A DNA stretch of 50,574 bases from Brotaphodocola sp003480315 (GCF_964246085.1 NZ_CAXTPD010000024.1), one strand, 5' to 3'. Positions 17,282 to 26,490 are shown, counted from the first letter of the stretch. Made by a program: numbers and translations. The notes: a model not told the origin generated them from the letters alone.

Positions 17282-18979
17282 TTATTTCTGAATCTTAAAG
17301 GAGCTCTTTAAGGAAACGATACGGTTAAACACCGGCTCGCCCGGCTTGCTGTCCTTGCAGTCCGCACAGAAGAAGCCATTGCGGACAAACTGGAAGCTGT
17401 CATAAGCCTTTGCCTCTGCAAGAGCCGGCTCAACATAACAGTTCTTTAAGATAGTCAGGGAGTTCGGGTTTAAGTTAAGGCTTCCATCCTCGTTTAACTT
17501 GCCCTTTTCCTCATCTACAATATTCTCATACAGGCGGACCTCAACCTGCTTTGCAGTCTCGGCTGCAACCCAGTGGATGGTGCCCTTTACCTTACGCTCA
17601 CAGAAGCCGGAACCGCTCTTGGTAGCCGGATCGTAGGTTGCATGTACGACCGTGATATTGCCGTTCTCATCCTTCTCAAAGCCTGTACAGGTTACAAAGT
17701 ACGCACTCATAAGACGAACCTCATTGCCCGGGAACAGACGGAAGTATTTGCGCGGCGGTTCCTCCATAAAGTCCTCACGCTCAATATAGAGCTCTCTGCC
17801 GAACGGAACCATGCGGGAGCCAAGCTCCGGATTCTCCAGATTGTTCGGAACCTCGAGCATCTCTGTCTGGCCTTCCGGATAGTTGTCGATGACCAGCTTC
17901 ACCGGATCCAGGATTGCCATCATGCGGGCCTTCTTTAATTTCAGATCCTCACGGATACAGTACTCAAGCATAGCATAGTCAACTGAGCTGTTTGCCTTGG
18001 ATACGCCAACCAGGTCTACAAATTTGCGGATCGCTTCCGGAGTGTAGCCCCGTCTGCGCAGGGCAGCAATGGAAACCAGACGCGGATCATCCCAGCCGTC
18101 TACAATGCCGTCTTCTACCAGCTTCTTGATGTAACGCTTACCGGTGATCACGTTTGTCAGGTACAGCTTTGCAAACTCAATCTGACGCGGCGGATTCTCA
18201 AACTCACACTCGCGTACCACCCAGTCGTACAGCGGACGGTGGTCCTCAAACTCCAGGGTACAGATGGAATGGGTAATATGCTCAATGGCATCCTCGATCG
18301 GATGGGCAAAGTCATACATCGGGTAAATGCACCAAGCATCGCCGGTGTTGTGGTGTGTCATACGGGCTACACGGTAGATGACCGGGTCTCTCATGTTGAT
18401 ATTCGGGGAAGCCATGTCAATCTTGGCACGAAGCACCTTCTCACCATCCTGATACTTGCCCTCTTTCATTTCCTCAAAGAGCTTTAAGTTCTCCTCGATG
18501 CTGCGGTTGCGGTACGGGCTTTCCTTACCCGGGGTGGTGAAATCACCGCGATATTCCCGGATCTGATCCGCAGTCAGGTCACAGACGAAAGCTTTTCCCT
18601 TCTTTATAAGAAGAACCGCGCACTCATACATCTGCTGGAAGTAGTTGGAAGCAAAGAACAGTCTGTCCTCAAAATCTGCACCCAGCCACTTCACATCAGC
18701 CATAATAGATTCCACGAACTCCGTCTTCTCTTTAGTCGGGTTGGTATCATCAAATCTTAAGTTGAACTTGCCGCCGTATTTCTGGGCAAGACCGTAGTTT
18801 AATAAAATGGACTTAGCATGTCCGATATGCAGGTAACCGTTCGGCTCCGGCGGGAAACGGGTCTGAACGTGATCGTAAACACCCTCCGCCAGATCTTTAT
18901 CGATCTCCTGCTCAATAAAGTTCTTGGAAACAACATCTTTCTCTTCCGCTGTCTCTAAAACTTCTTTTTCTTTTTCCAT
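17282..18979 (-). CDS. glnS: Glutaminyl-tRNA synthetase
   Basis: A 565-residue class I synthetase that charges tRNA-Gln directly. FPPEPNGYLHIGHAKS carries the HIGH motif near residue 48; the KMSKS-equivalent loop is unusual, reading VITGKRYIKKL near residue 265. The C-terminal anticodon-binding beta-barrels follow. A reading from 18994 exists, but GGAGG eight bases before the ATG at 18979 shows that MEKEKEV is the start. Many Firmicutes lack GlnRS and use transamidation, so its presence is informative for the lineage. Confidence 0.95.
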   Translation of the reverse strand: MEKEKEVLETAEEKDVVSKNFIEQEIDKDLAEGVYDHVQTRFPPEPNGYLHIGHAKSILLNYGLAQKYGGKFNLRFDDTNPTKEKTEFVESIMADVKWLGADFEDRLFFASNYFQQMYECAVLLIKKGKAFVCDLTADQIREYRGDFTTPGKESPYRNRSIEENLKLFEEMKEGKYQDGEKVLRAKIDMASPNINMRDPVIYRVARMTHHNTGDAWCIYPMYDFAHPIEDAIEHITHSICTLEFEDHRPLYDWVVRECEFENPPRQIEFAKLYLTNVITGKRYIKKLVEDGIVDGWDDPRLVSIAALRRRGYTPEAIRKFVDLVGVSKANSSVDYAMLEYCIREDLKLKKARMMAILDPVKLVIDNYPEGQTEMLEVPNNLENPELGSRMVPFGRELYIEREDFMEEPPRKYFRLFPGNEVRLMSAYFVTCTGFEKDENGNITVVHATYDPATKSGSGFCERKVKGTIHWVAAETAKQVEVRLYENIVDEEKGKLNEDGSLNLNPNSLTILKNCYVEPALAEAKAYDSFQFVRNGFFCADCKDSKPGEPVFNRIVSLKSSFKIQK

Positions 18980-19114
18980 CGTGAAGTCCTCCATACTGTT
19001 TGCGGGCGTCTTGCTTTATGCCGCATGATAATAACTTATCATAACACATTTCCCTGAAATGGGAAAGGGGGTAAATGGGTTCCAATTTTTTTTAAACTTT
19101 TTTTGAAAATAGTG

Positions 19115-19143
19115 TTGACATTTGTAGAACCCCATGCTATATT
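19115..19143 (+). promoter_or_regulatory. Promoter of tRNA-Thr
   Basis: TTGACA (19115-19120) and TATATT (19138-19143) are separated by 17 bp, about 12 bp upstream of the mature tRNA. Confidence 0.85.
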
Positions 19144-19154
19144 ATACGAGGTTC

Positions 19155-19227
19155 GCTGCTGTGGCTCAGTCGGTAGAGCGTCGCATTGGTAGTGCGGAGG
19201 TCACGGGTCCGATTCCCGTCAGCAGCT
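19155..19227 (+). tRNA. tRNA-Thr (anticodon GGU)
   Basis: A 73-nt cloverleaf: acceptor GCTGCTG/CAGCAGC, D-stem GCTC/GAGC, anticodon stem TCGCA/TGCGG with loop TTGGTAG, T-stem ACGGG/CCCGT with loop TCCGATT. CCA is not encoded. Transcribed alone between a strong promoter and a terminator. Confidence 0.95.
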
Positions 19228-19234
19228 CTCATGA

Positions 19235-19277
19235 AGTCGAAGATCTTTGAAGTCAAAGATTTTCGGCTTTTTTGTTT
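19235..19277 (+). terminator. Terminator of tRNA-Thr
   Basis: A 15-bp near-perfect stem (AGTCGAAGATCTTTG with its complement) and a four-base loop, followed by TTTTTTGTTT. Confidence 0.9.
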
Positions 19278-19279
19278 CT

Positions 19280-19335
19280 AAAAAAGGCTCATATGCTGAT
19301 TTTTATAAAATCTTTTTGCATAAGAGCCTTTTTCT
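19280..19335 (-). terminator. Terminator of the cyclase gene (possibly bidirectional)
   Basis: GGCTC-TATGC pairs with GCATA-GAGCC, flanked by AAAAAA on one side and TTTTT on the other, immediately after the stop of the minus-strand cyclase gene. The A/T flanks let it work on both strands. Confidence 0.8.
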
Positions 19336-19340
19336 CTTCC

Positions 19341-21149
19341 CTATTCCAGAATCTCATCCATCGTGAGAATCTCCATATCTGATTTTCCCTTCAGCTTAAT
19401 ACTTGTTCCCAGTGATGTTACACGGATACGCCCTTCCAGACAGTCTGCTACCTCGCGGGATATAAAAATCGTGCGGGCCGGGGCATTTGCCTCCAGACGT
19501 GCCGAGGTATTGACCGTATCTCCGATGGCCGTGTAATCCATGCGCTGCGGAGAACCGATATTTCCAACCACCGCATCTCCTACATGAACCCCGATGCCAA
19601 AGGATACGGTTCGCCCGTATTTTTCCATCAGGACTTTGGAAAGCTCATCGGATCCCTGGCGCATATCTTCTGCCGCCCGGACAGCCTTCATCACATAGTC
19701 TTCCTGCGGAAGCGGAGCTCCCCAGAAGGCCATGGCTGCATCGCCGATGAATTTGTCCAGCGTGCCGCCGTTTCGCATGATGCAGTCCGCGATCAGAGTC
19801 AGGTACTGGTTTAAGATCTCTACCACCTCGGAAGGTGTTAGTTTCTCAGACATGGTCGTAAAGCCGCGGATATCTACAAATAACACGGCAATGTTTACGA
19901 CTCTCCCGCCTACCATCAGAGCCTCCGGATTGCCGCTGTCTAAAATCTCCTGCACGATCTGCGGTGCCACATACTTTTTGAACGTACTGGTCACCCGGTG
20001 CTTTTCGAGAGCCGCCGTGATGTAGTTTATGGCAATCCCTGCCACATAGATCACGGTTGTCCCGAGCGGGATCCACAAAAGCCGCAGTACCATTCCACCT
20101 TCATACGCCAGCCGTGCAAGAACGATCCAGCCTCCGCTTAACGCAAGCCAGCCAAGCGTTGCTGGAAGCATCTTCCGTTTCCACATCCAAAGGCCAAATG
20201 CGGCTGTGATCAGGAACAGTGCCGCATACTGCCAGGCATCCGGCGCCTCTGTTTTATAATTTCCCTGCAGTAATGCTTCAATCGCATTGGCCTGATACTC
20301 CATTCCATACATAGGCTGCGCGTGGTCGATCGCAGTCGGATAGCTGTCCTGAAGGCCAGCCGCATACGGTCCGATCAGCACAATGCGGTCTGCAAAATAA
20401 TCTGCCGGAACATCTCCGGACAAGATGTCTGCCACGGAAATAGATTCACTGTAATCTCCGGGAATACCTGTAAATGGCAGATACCAGAATCCATGTCCGT
20501 CAGAGGGCGGCTCTTTCAGATAGCGTTTCACCATATCCAGATCTGCCGTCTGTTCTTCTGTTCCGCTCTGGTATGCCAGATACTTTGCTGCCGTTACTGC
20601 CGCCAGGGAAGGCACCTCGGTATTGTCAGGCGTCGTCACCGACCAGAGACTATGACGCAGAATTCCGTCTGCATCCAGCATGGCATTGATATGTCCCTGC
20701 GCGGTTCCTGCCTTCAATTCCGGATACGGCTCATCAAACGCCGTGACTGCAAAATCATCCCACCAGGTATTCCCGTTTTCCTGAATATGGAATTCCGATC
20801 CAAACTCTGCCGCACAGGCTGTCACGACATTGCGGTACTTTCCCGCCGCCTCTGCCAGCCAGGCATCCTTTTCCGGATCAGTTTCTCCCGCATACAGTAC
20901 ATCAACCGCGATCACTGCCGGATGACAGTCCTCGGACTCATTCAGTGCCTCGATCACCATGGCCATGGTGTCGCGTCCCCAGTTCTGGAACGGGCCAATA
21001 TCCTCCAGTGCCTTCTGGTCAATACCGACCAGCACAATATTTCCCTCAGAAGCCGATGGTTTCTGATACCAGGCATCTGCCGCCGTCTGGTCCGCACGGT
21101 TTAACACACCAGACACAGCGGCTGCGGTCAGCAAAGCCGCCGCAGCCAC
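19341..21149 (-). CDS. CHASE2-domain class III adenylate cyclase
   Basis: A 602-residue membrane signalling enzyme. A signal-anchor-like hydrophobic start precedes an extracellular CHASE2 sensor (about residues 25-300, with VLVGIDQKALEDIGPF), then three membrane helices (about 305-375) and a cytosolic class III cyclase domain (about 415-600). Catalytic residues look intact: VLFVDIRGFT and FIGDAAMAFWG (metal aspartates), TLDKFIGD (lysine) and MDYTAIGD (aspartate), the pair that selects ATP, and TVNTSARLE (transition-state asparagine and arginine). No ATG lies upstream before the in-frame stop near 21193; GTG at 21149 is the best start, though CTG at 21158 is possible. It is 58 bp downstream of a GAF/HD-GYP gene. 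Confidence 0.9.
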   Translation of the reverse strand: MAAAALLTAAAVSGVLNRADQTAADAWYQKPSASEGNIVLVGIDQKALEDIGPFQNWGRDTMAMVIEALNESEDCHPAVIAVDVLYAGETDPEKDAWLAEAAGKYRNVVTACAAEFGSEFHIQENGNTWWDDFAVTAFDEPYPELKAGTAQGHINAMLDADGILRHSLWSVTTPDNTEVPSLAAVTAAKYLAYQSGTEEQTADLDMVKRYLKEPPSDGHGFWYLPFTGIPGDYSESISVADILSGDVPADYFADRIVLIGPYAAGLQDSYPTAIDHAQPMYGMEYQANAIEALLQGNYKTEAPDAWQYAALFLITAAFGLWMWKRKMLPATLGWLALSGGWIVLARLAYEGGMVLRLLWIPLGTTVIYVAGIAINYITAALEKHRVTSTFKKYVAPQIVQEILDSGNPEALMVGGRVVNIAVLFVDIRGFTTMSEKLTPSEVVEILNQYLTLIADCIMRNGGTLDKFIGDAAMAFWGAPLPQEDYVMKAVRAAEDMRQGSDELSKVLMEKYGRTVSFGIGVHVGDAVVGNIGSPQRMDYTAIGDTVNTSARLEANAPARTIFISREVADCLEGRIRVTSLGTSIKLKGKSDMEILTMDEILE

Positions 21150-21207
21150 CGCGCACAGAACCTGTTTTCGTTCTGCTTTTCTTAATTTTTCTTTTTAAGT
21201 AACGTTA

Positions 21208-22674
21208 TCAGGTCTTTTCCCAACAGCGGCTTTCCCGAAACAGCCGGGTCAGCTCCGGATCCAGCTTTCCTTCCTTGTCTGCCATAATATCCAGGATTCC
21301 AAGTGCCTTTTCCACGGGCATGCCCGGCTTGTACGGGCGGTCATCTGCCACCAGCGCGTCAAATATATCCAGAATCGTGATGATACGCACTTCCATCGGG
21401 ATCTGCTCTGCCATCAGACGTTTCGGATAACCAGTTCCATTTAAAAGCTCGTGATGACTGGCCGCCCATTCCCTCACATGGGACAGCTCTTTGGAGAAAC
21501 GGATCTCAGAAAGCAGCTTGTCGGTAATGACTACATGACTTTCCATGACAGCACGTTCTTCCTCCGACAAGGTTCCCTTGCGGATCATAAGCATCTGAAA
21601 TTCTTCCTCTTCAAGCCACGGCTTTTCGCTGCCATCCTCTTCCGTATAGGTTTTCTCACGGATCCGGCAGATCTCCTCCCGCAGATCATCCGGGCAAAAT
21701 CCAGCTGTACTGGCACGAAGAATGGTGTCCCGTGCCTGTTTTAATTCTTCCAGCTGCTTTTCCAGGGCTTCCCCGGAAATAGCTCCTTTTAAACATGTGA
21801 TCTGTACCAGCAGGCGCATCTTCTCAAAGCGGTGCAGGATTTCTGACTTCTGCTCCGGCAGCAGTCTCGCTTCCTTATTCATGACCTCCAGCGGGATCAC
21901 CAGCTTTCCGATATCATGCAGCCAGACACTCATAAGAAGCTCGTGCCTGTGTTCCGCGTCAAACCATGGTTCCCTCCCCTCTGCTTTCGCCGTTTCATTG
22001 AGATAATCAATAAAATGACGTCCGTATTCCACCATATGGCGTGTATGACTTGCATTGTAAGGGGTTCTTTCGTCAACCGCGGAGGACATGACACGTACGA
22101 AGGATTCGAACAGTTCCTTGATATTCTCAATATAAAGAACATTCTGAATGGTAATGGCTGCCTGGGAGGCTACGGATTCCACCGCCGGAATGATATCGGC
22201 CGGAAATGCGCAGACATCCCCCGCTGCATCCATAGCGTTGATGAGCTGGATCACGCCAAGGCGCTCTCCTTGCCGGTTGTGCATGGGGACTACCAGCATG
22301 GACTGGGTGTAATATCCGGTCATGGCATCATAACGGACCGGACCGGAGAAATCGTACTCCGTGGAAGTCCGCACATTTTCAATGCAGACCGTCCTGTTTT
22401 CCAGATAACTCATGGCACAGACATTTTCCCTGCTCAGCTTAACCGGAGGAAGATTTGGTTCCTTTCCATCTCCTCCCTCATAGGTGTGCATGGTATTGTT
22501 GCGCATGATTTTGAAGCGCAGCACATCCCCGTCTGCCAGATAAAGCGTTCCGGCATCGGCATGGGTCAGTTCCATGATCCGGTTTAAGATCATCTCCAGC
22601 AGCCGGTTATAATCCTTTTCCGAAGAAATAGCTGTGCCGATCTCCAGAATGCTTTGCATTTCCTTTTGCGTCAT
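21208..22674 (-). CDS. GAF and HD-GYP domain phosphodiesterase
   Basis: A 488-residue cytosolic protein. A GAF sensor occupies about residues 20-180 (ADAGTLYLADGD, MLVVPMHNRQGERLGVIQLINA); an HD-GYP domain follows, with VWLHDIGKLVIP near residue 250 and SHHELLNGTGYPKRL near residue 420. HD-GYP enzymes hydrolyse c-di-GMP or related cyclic dinucleotides. An insertion of roughly 80 charged residues separates the HD and GYP parts, longer than usual. GGAGGAGCTACTT sets the start. It lies between the cyclase and a metallo-beta-lactamase-fold gene, all in the same direction. Confidence 0.9.
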   Translation of the reverse strand: MTQKEMQSILEIGTAISSEKDYNRLLEMILNRIMELTHADAGTLYLADGDVLRFKIMRNNTMHTYEGGDGKEPNLPPVKLSRENVCAMSYLENRTVCIENVRTSTEYDFSGPVRYDAMTGYYTQSMLVVPMHNRQGERLGVIQLINAMDAAGDVCAFPADIIPAVESVASQAAITIQNVLYIENIKELFESFVRVMSSAVDERTPYNASHTRHMVEYGRHFIDYLNETAKAEGREPWFDAEHRHELLMSVWLHDIGKLVIPLEVMNKEARLLPEQKSEILHRFEKMRLLVQITCLKGAISGEALEKQLEELKQARDTILRASTAGFCPDDLREEICRIREKTYTEEDGSEKPWLEEEEFQMLMIRKGTLSEEERAVMESHVVITDKLLSEIRFSKELSHVREWAASHHELLNGTGYPKRLMAEQIPMEVRIITILDIFDALVADDRPYKPGMPVEKALGILDIMADKEGKLDPELTRLFRESRCWEKT

Positions 22675-22737
22675 AAGTAGCTCCTCCCGATTTTCAGTTC
22701 AGGCTATTCTCCAAACCGTATTTTCGTCTTTCTATTG

Positions 22738-23592
22738 TCATCTGTCATTGCCATGTACCCTGAGAGCCATGCCTTCCCGCGCAAACAGACAGGCCGGATC
22801 CTGCGCCAGTGACATTTTCTCCTGCTCTCGCAGAAATGTATCCTGATAGCTCCGTTCATAATGCATGAAAAGCGCCTGCTGCGCTCCGCTCGCCTGACGC
22901 AGCTTTCGGCACCGTTCGATGGAACCGTGTCCCCATCCCTGCCTGAGCATAAGCTCCTCCTCCGTATAACAGGCATCACAGATCAGCAGGCCACAGGCTC
23001 TGGCAAACTCTCTCAGTTTCGGAAGCATCGCATCGGTCAGCTCACAGTCAAGCCCGTACACGACGCTGGCTGGCTTAGAGCCTTGCGTTACCTCCTCCAG
23101 CCGGTATAAGATGCTTCCGCCCGGATGTACACCACGGAGTGTCTGCACCCGGATCTGATCCTCAAGCAAAAATACATCTCCCGCCTGAATTTCATGAAAC
23201 CGGACCAGAGCCGGAAGCTGATCTAACGGAAGCGGCCAGTAAGGCGGTCCAAACATCTGGCAGAGGCATTCCTTCAGACCTTTCTCTCCAAAACGTTCCC
23301 CGTAAATATGGACTTCCATTTGCGGATCAAAAAGAAAGGAACAACCGTACAGTCCCATCAGATGATCCATATGAAAATGACTGAGCAGAAGATCCAGACG
23401 TCTGCGCTTTCCATCCATCTGCCGCTTAAAACTCCGGGCAAAATTTCCAATCCCGGTTCCGGCATCCAGGATCACCGTTTTGTCTTTTGTATGGACTGTC
23501 ACGCAGGAGGTATTTCCCCCATATTCCTGATATTCCGGACCACATTCCGGCCCGGACCCGCGAACTCCCCAGACTCTCACCTGAAGTCCCAT
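22738..23592 (-). CDS. Metallo-beta-lactamase-fold hydrolase (putative phosphodiesterase)
   Basis: A 284-residue MBL-fold protein. VWGVRGSGPE and YGGNTSCV near the N-terminus are typical of the RNase Z/cyclic-nucleotide-phosphodiesterase-like branch; LLSHFHMDHLMG gives the HxHxDH metal motif; later ligands are GLDCELTD, CDACYTEEE and the terminal MHYER. In-frame ATGs exist at 23634 and 23598, but GGGAG is best spaced for the ATG at 23592. It is first of a three-gene run with HD-GYP and cyclase genes, which suggests cyclic nucleotide turnover. The substrate is not visible in sequence. Confidence 0.8.
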   Translation of the reverse strand: MGLQVRVWGVRGSGPECGPEYQEYGGNTSCVTVHTKDKTVILDAGTGIGNFARSFKRQMDGKRRRLDLLLSHFHMDHLMGLYGCSFLFDPQMEVHIYGERFGEKGLKECLCQMFGPPYWPLPLDQLPALVRFHEIQAGDVFLLEDQIRVQTLRGVHPGGSILYRLEEVTQGSKPASVVYGLDCELTDAMLPKLREFARACGLLICDACYTEEELMLRQGWGHGSIERCRKLRQASGAQQALFMHYERSYQDTFLREQEKMSLAQDPACLFAREGMALRVHGNDR

Positions 23593-23748
23593 ATCCATTC
23601 TCCCTTCTGCCTTCCATACCGGCTTTCCATCCATATTTTTTCATTATAATCCATGATTCGTCCCAATGGAAGCCCGAAAACTTTATATTTTCCAGCACCG
23701 TGGGGCCTGCCGTTTCATACAGTACAGTAAAAAGCAATGAGGCGCAAT

Positions 23749-24717
23749 ATGGCTGAAAATGATACACATTACAACGGAACTTCTGATATAAGTGACAACG
23801 ATGCAGCGGCTCCGCTTCCGGAGCTGGAAGAGGAAAAGGCAGTCTATCCAGACGATGCGGCAAATATCCCTGTGGCTCCGCTTCCAGATCCCGGTGAGGG
23901 CGGACCGGTCTATCCGGGAAACAGCACCACCGGAGCCATCGGCGGAAACTGGGACTGGGGCAGCAACGGCAATAACCACTGGGGACATCCTGGAAACAGC
24001 TGGGGCAACAGCTTCCTGCCGCTTACTCCCACTAACCCTGCAATTTCCCCGCGTTATTACGGACAGGTGCGGTTCTTAAATGCCTCCACCAACAACTTTG
24101 CCGTCAACATCACCATTGATGGTACTGCCTATGCCATCAATTCCCGCTTCGGCACCATCTCGAACTATGACTGGATCTCGGATGGTTTCCATACGGTTAC
24201 CGTCCGCCGTGCCTCCGGCATGCGTTCCGTGCTTCTTCGGCAGAACTTTCCGTTTACCGCTGGCAAAAAGGTAACTATGGTTCTGGTAGACTCTGCCTCC
24301 GGCGGTCTGGAAATGGTCCAGATTTCTGACACTGGCTGTAATACCCGCGCCTACAATACCGGCTGCTACCGCTTTGCCAACATGACCTACAGCGGCTCCC
24401 GGTATGATCTGCTGCTTTACGGCGGCGAAACCATATTCCGCAGCGTGGCCTTCCAGACCGTCACCCCATATAAGCAGGCTATGGCCGGTACCTACCAGTT
24501 CTATGTAACAAGCTCAGGCAATTACTCCCTCCTGCGCGAGATTCCGATCATCGTGATTGGTCTGAACAGTTCCGGCACCATTACCGGAAGCAATCAGGCA
24601 GAAGCACTGCTCTCCGCACAGATTGAAATTGCAGCCGGCCAGAATTATACCTCGTATCTGATCGGGAACACCTGGTCCGATACCGGTCTGCGGCTGCTGA
24701 CCGTAGAGGATTCCTGA
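23749..24717 (+). CDS. DUF4397-domain protein
   Basis: A 322-residue protein. Residues 1-100 are acidic, then glycine-, asparagine- and tryptophan-rich (GNWDWGSNGNNHWGHPGNSW) with duplicated APLP segments; residues 105-315 hold two beta-rich DUF4397 units beginning YYGQVRFLNAS and CYRFANMTYSG. No signal peptide or membrane segment is seen, unusual for a family often found outside the cell. GAGG six bases before the ATG at 23749 decides the start over 23737. It is divergent from the MBL gene. A spore-surface or envelope role is a guess only. Confidence 0.72.
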   Translation: MAENDTHYNGTSDISDNDAAAPLPELEEEKAVYPDDAANIPVAPLPDPGEGGPVYPGNSTTGAIGGNWDWGSNGNNHWGHPGNSWGNSFLPLTPTNPAISPRYYGQVRFLNASTNNFAVNITIDGTAYAINSRFGTISNYDWISDGFHTVTVRRASGMRSVLLRQNFPFTAGKKVTMVLVDSASGGLEMVQISDTGCNTRAYNTGCYRFANMTYSGSRYDLLLYGGETIFRSVAFQTVTPYKQAMAGTYQFYVTSSGNYSLLREIPIIVIGLNSSGTITGSNQAEALLSAQIEIAAGQNYTSYLIGNTWSDTGLRLLTVEDS

Positions 24718-24728
24718 TTTTTGAATAA

Positions 24729-24785
24729 TTACATTTATTCGCTGCAAAAAATGTAACTATTTACATTTATTCGTTGCATTTTTTG
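24729..24785 (+). repeat. Short AT-rich direct repeat and hairpin after the DUF4397 gene
   Basis: Two 18-bp copies (24729-24746 and 24761-24778) of TTACATTTATTCGYTGCA differ at one base and are 32 bp apart. CAAAAAATG and CATTTTTTG form an inverted pair inside and after them, ending in a T-run, so the structure may also terminate the DUF4397 transcript. Confidence 0.5.
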
Positions 24786-24822
24786 TCTGTATTCTGATAT
24801 ACCGGAAATTGCCATACGGATG

Positions 24823-24880
24823 AGAATCAAAAGGGGCACCGCCCAGCCAGTAACTGACCGGGTCGGTGCCCTCTGATTCT
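24823..24880. terminator. Strong hairpin between convergent DUF4397 and pilT genes
   Basis: AGAATCA/TGATTCT outer arms and GGGCACCG/CGGTGCCC inner arms enclose about 20 bases. It is followed by CTATTTTTCTTT on the plus strand, and on the minus strand it follows the pilT stop. Confidence 0.65.
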
Positions 24881-24890
24881 CTATTTTTCT

Positions 24891-25955
24891 TTACAGTCTT
24901 GCCAGTTTCTTCTCCATCAGCTCTCCATTGCTGCTGTAGATGATGGCATTTTCCTTACTGATCTTTCCTTCCCGGAACAGCTTAATGATGCTGTTGTCCA
25001 TGGTGATCATGCCTTCCTCCTGGGAGGTAGCAATGATATTGTCAATCTGGTGGATCTTGGACTCACGGATCAGATTTCGGATCGCGTTGTTAAAGAACAT
25101 AACCTCAAAGGCCGGGACCACACCGCCCTCCACCTTCGGGATCAGCTGCTGGGAAACCACGGCCTGCATGACCATGGAGAGCTGTGCCCGCACCTGCTCC
25201 TGCTGTGCCGGCGGGAAGCTGTCAATGATTCGGTCTATGGTGTTGGCCGCGCCGATTGTGTGCAGGGTAGAAATGACCAGATGACCGGTCTCTGCCGCAG
25301 TCAGTGCTGTCTTGATGGTTTCTTCATCGCGCATCTCACCAACCAGAATAACATCCGGTGCCTGACGGAGCGCTGCGCGAAGGCCCGTCACGTAGCTTTC
25401 GGTATCCAGGCCGATTTCTCGCTGGGTAACAACACTCTGATTGTGCCGGTGCAGGTACTCGATCGGATCCTCCAGCGTGATCACATGCGCGTTGCGTGTC
25501 TTATTGATCTGGTCAATGATACAGGCCAGCGTGGTACTCTTACCGCTTCCCGCAGGTCCCGTTACCAGAACAAAGCCCTTCGTCATACGGGAAATATCGA
25601 TCACCACCTGAGGGATGTTCAGATTGCGGAAATCCGGCAGATCGAATGTGATCACACGAATGATGGCCGCCAGGGAGCCTCTCTGACGGAATACATTGAC
25701 ACGGAAACGGGAAACGCCCGGAAGTGCCATTGCAAAGTCGTCATCGCCGCATTCCACGACATGATCCATGCTGCGGTTATTTGCCAGTGCGTAGATTTCA
25801 CGCACCATCTCTTCAATTTCTTTCGGAAAGATCTTTTCGTCACTCTGATAAATAATCTTTCCGCCCACTTTCCAGGAAAGCGGCATGCCTGGAATCAGGA
25901 ATATATCTGCCGCGCCCTGTTCTACTGCATTGCGCAGTACATCTTCTGTAAACAT
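24891..25955 (-). CDS. pilT: PilT-like type IV pilus retraction ATPase
   Basis: A 354-residue hexameric secretion-type ATPase. GPAGSGKST (Walker A, about residues 133-141), THE-type ITLEDPIEYLH (Asp box), VILVGEMRDEETI (Walker B) and GHLVISTLHT (His box) are all present. PilT normally powers pilus retraction. GGAGGGAGTGCCT before ATG at 25955 decides the start over 25988. It is the last gene of a pilus-like cluster, and the only secretion ATPase present: no PilB/GspE is encoded in the window. Confidence 0.92.
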   Translation of the reverse strand: MFTEDVLRNAVEQGAADIFLIPGMPLSWKVGGKIIYQSDEKIFPKEIEEMVREIYALANNRSMDHVVECGDDDFAMALPGVSRFRVNVFRQRGSLAAIIRVITFDLPDFRNLNIPQVVIDISRMTKGFVLVTGPAGSGKSTTLACIIDQINKTRNAHVITLEDPIEYLHRHNQSVVTQREIGLDTESYVTGLRAALRQAPDVILVGEMRDEETIKTALTAAETGHLVISTLHTIGAANTIDRIIDSFPPAQQEQVRAQLSMVMQAVVSQQLIPKVEGGVVPAFEVMFFNNAIRNLIRESKIHQIDNIIATSQEEGMITMDNSIIKLFREGKISKENAIIYSSNGELMEKKLARL

Positions 25956-25972
25956 AGGCACTCCCTCCTGCT

Positions 25973-26398
25973 TTAATTGCCACTCCATACCGGAATGGAC
26001 TGATCAATCTCATAGTCTTCCTGGTGATATACCTTCCAGGAAAGCACCTGATAGGTTTTCTGCTCCCAGTCCAGCGCCAGTTCTACCCGGAGCGCCTGGC
26101 CTGCATTCATGGCCACATCGGTACAATAGGTGCCGGAAGCACTCTGCAGATATGGCATAAGACTGTCTTTGTCACCCTTTAAGAGCGCCTGGTCTGCCAG
26201 CTGCAAAAATGCCTCTCCAGCCGCATCCGCGCGGTAGTATTCCTGCACCGAATCTGCGCTTCTGCGGGAAAGTGCATCCTCCCGCTTTGCGTTGCCAAGG
26301 GACAATACACTGAATGTCACCAGGCAAAGCACAATAAAGATCAGGATCAGACTGGAGCTTCCGATATTCGCTTTTCTTCTGATTTCCTGTTTTGCCAT
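25973..26398 (-). CDS. Small pseudopilin-like membrane protein (possible GspK/PilX role)
   Basis: A 141-residue protein with a basic N-terminus (MAKQEIRRKANIG), one hydrophobic helix (about residues 14-36), and an extracellular part. The G-SSSLILIFIVL junction resembles a pilin leader but lacks the glutamate at +5, as in GspK-type minor pseudopilins. GGAGG nine bases upstream selects the ATG at 26398 over 26407. It lies directly before pilT. Function is inferred from position and shape only. Confidence 0.62.
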   Translation of the reverse strand: MAKQEIRRKANIGSSSLILIFIVLCLVTFSVLSLGNAKREDALSRRSADSVQEYYRADAAGEAFLQLADQALLKGDKDSLMPYLQSASGTYCTDVAMNAGQALRVELALDWEQKTYQVLSWKVYHQEDYEIDQSIPVWSGN

Positions 26399-26490
26399 CT
26401 GTCTCATCCTCCGGATGTTTCCTGTGATCCTCCGCCTGCTGTCTGGCCCGGTTCCTGTTTTTTCTCATTTGACAGGATCCGTCCGCCGGG

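Noticed and set aside
18980..19110. T-box or other riboswitch upstream of glnS
   Set aside because: No T-box sequence or long leader structure could be found in the short gap.
24729..24785. CRISPR-like repeats
   Set aside because: Only two short copies with a 14-bp gap; better explained by a local duplication and terminator hairpin. No cas gene is in the window.
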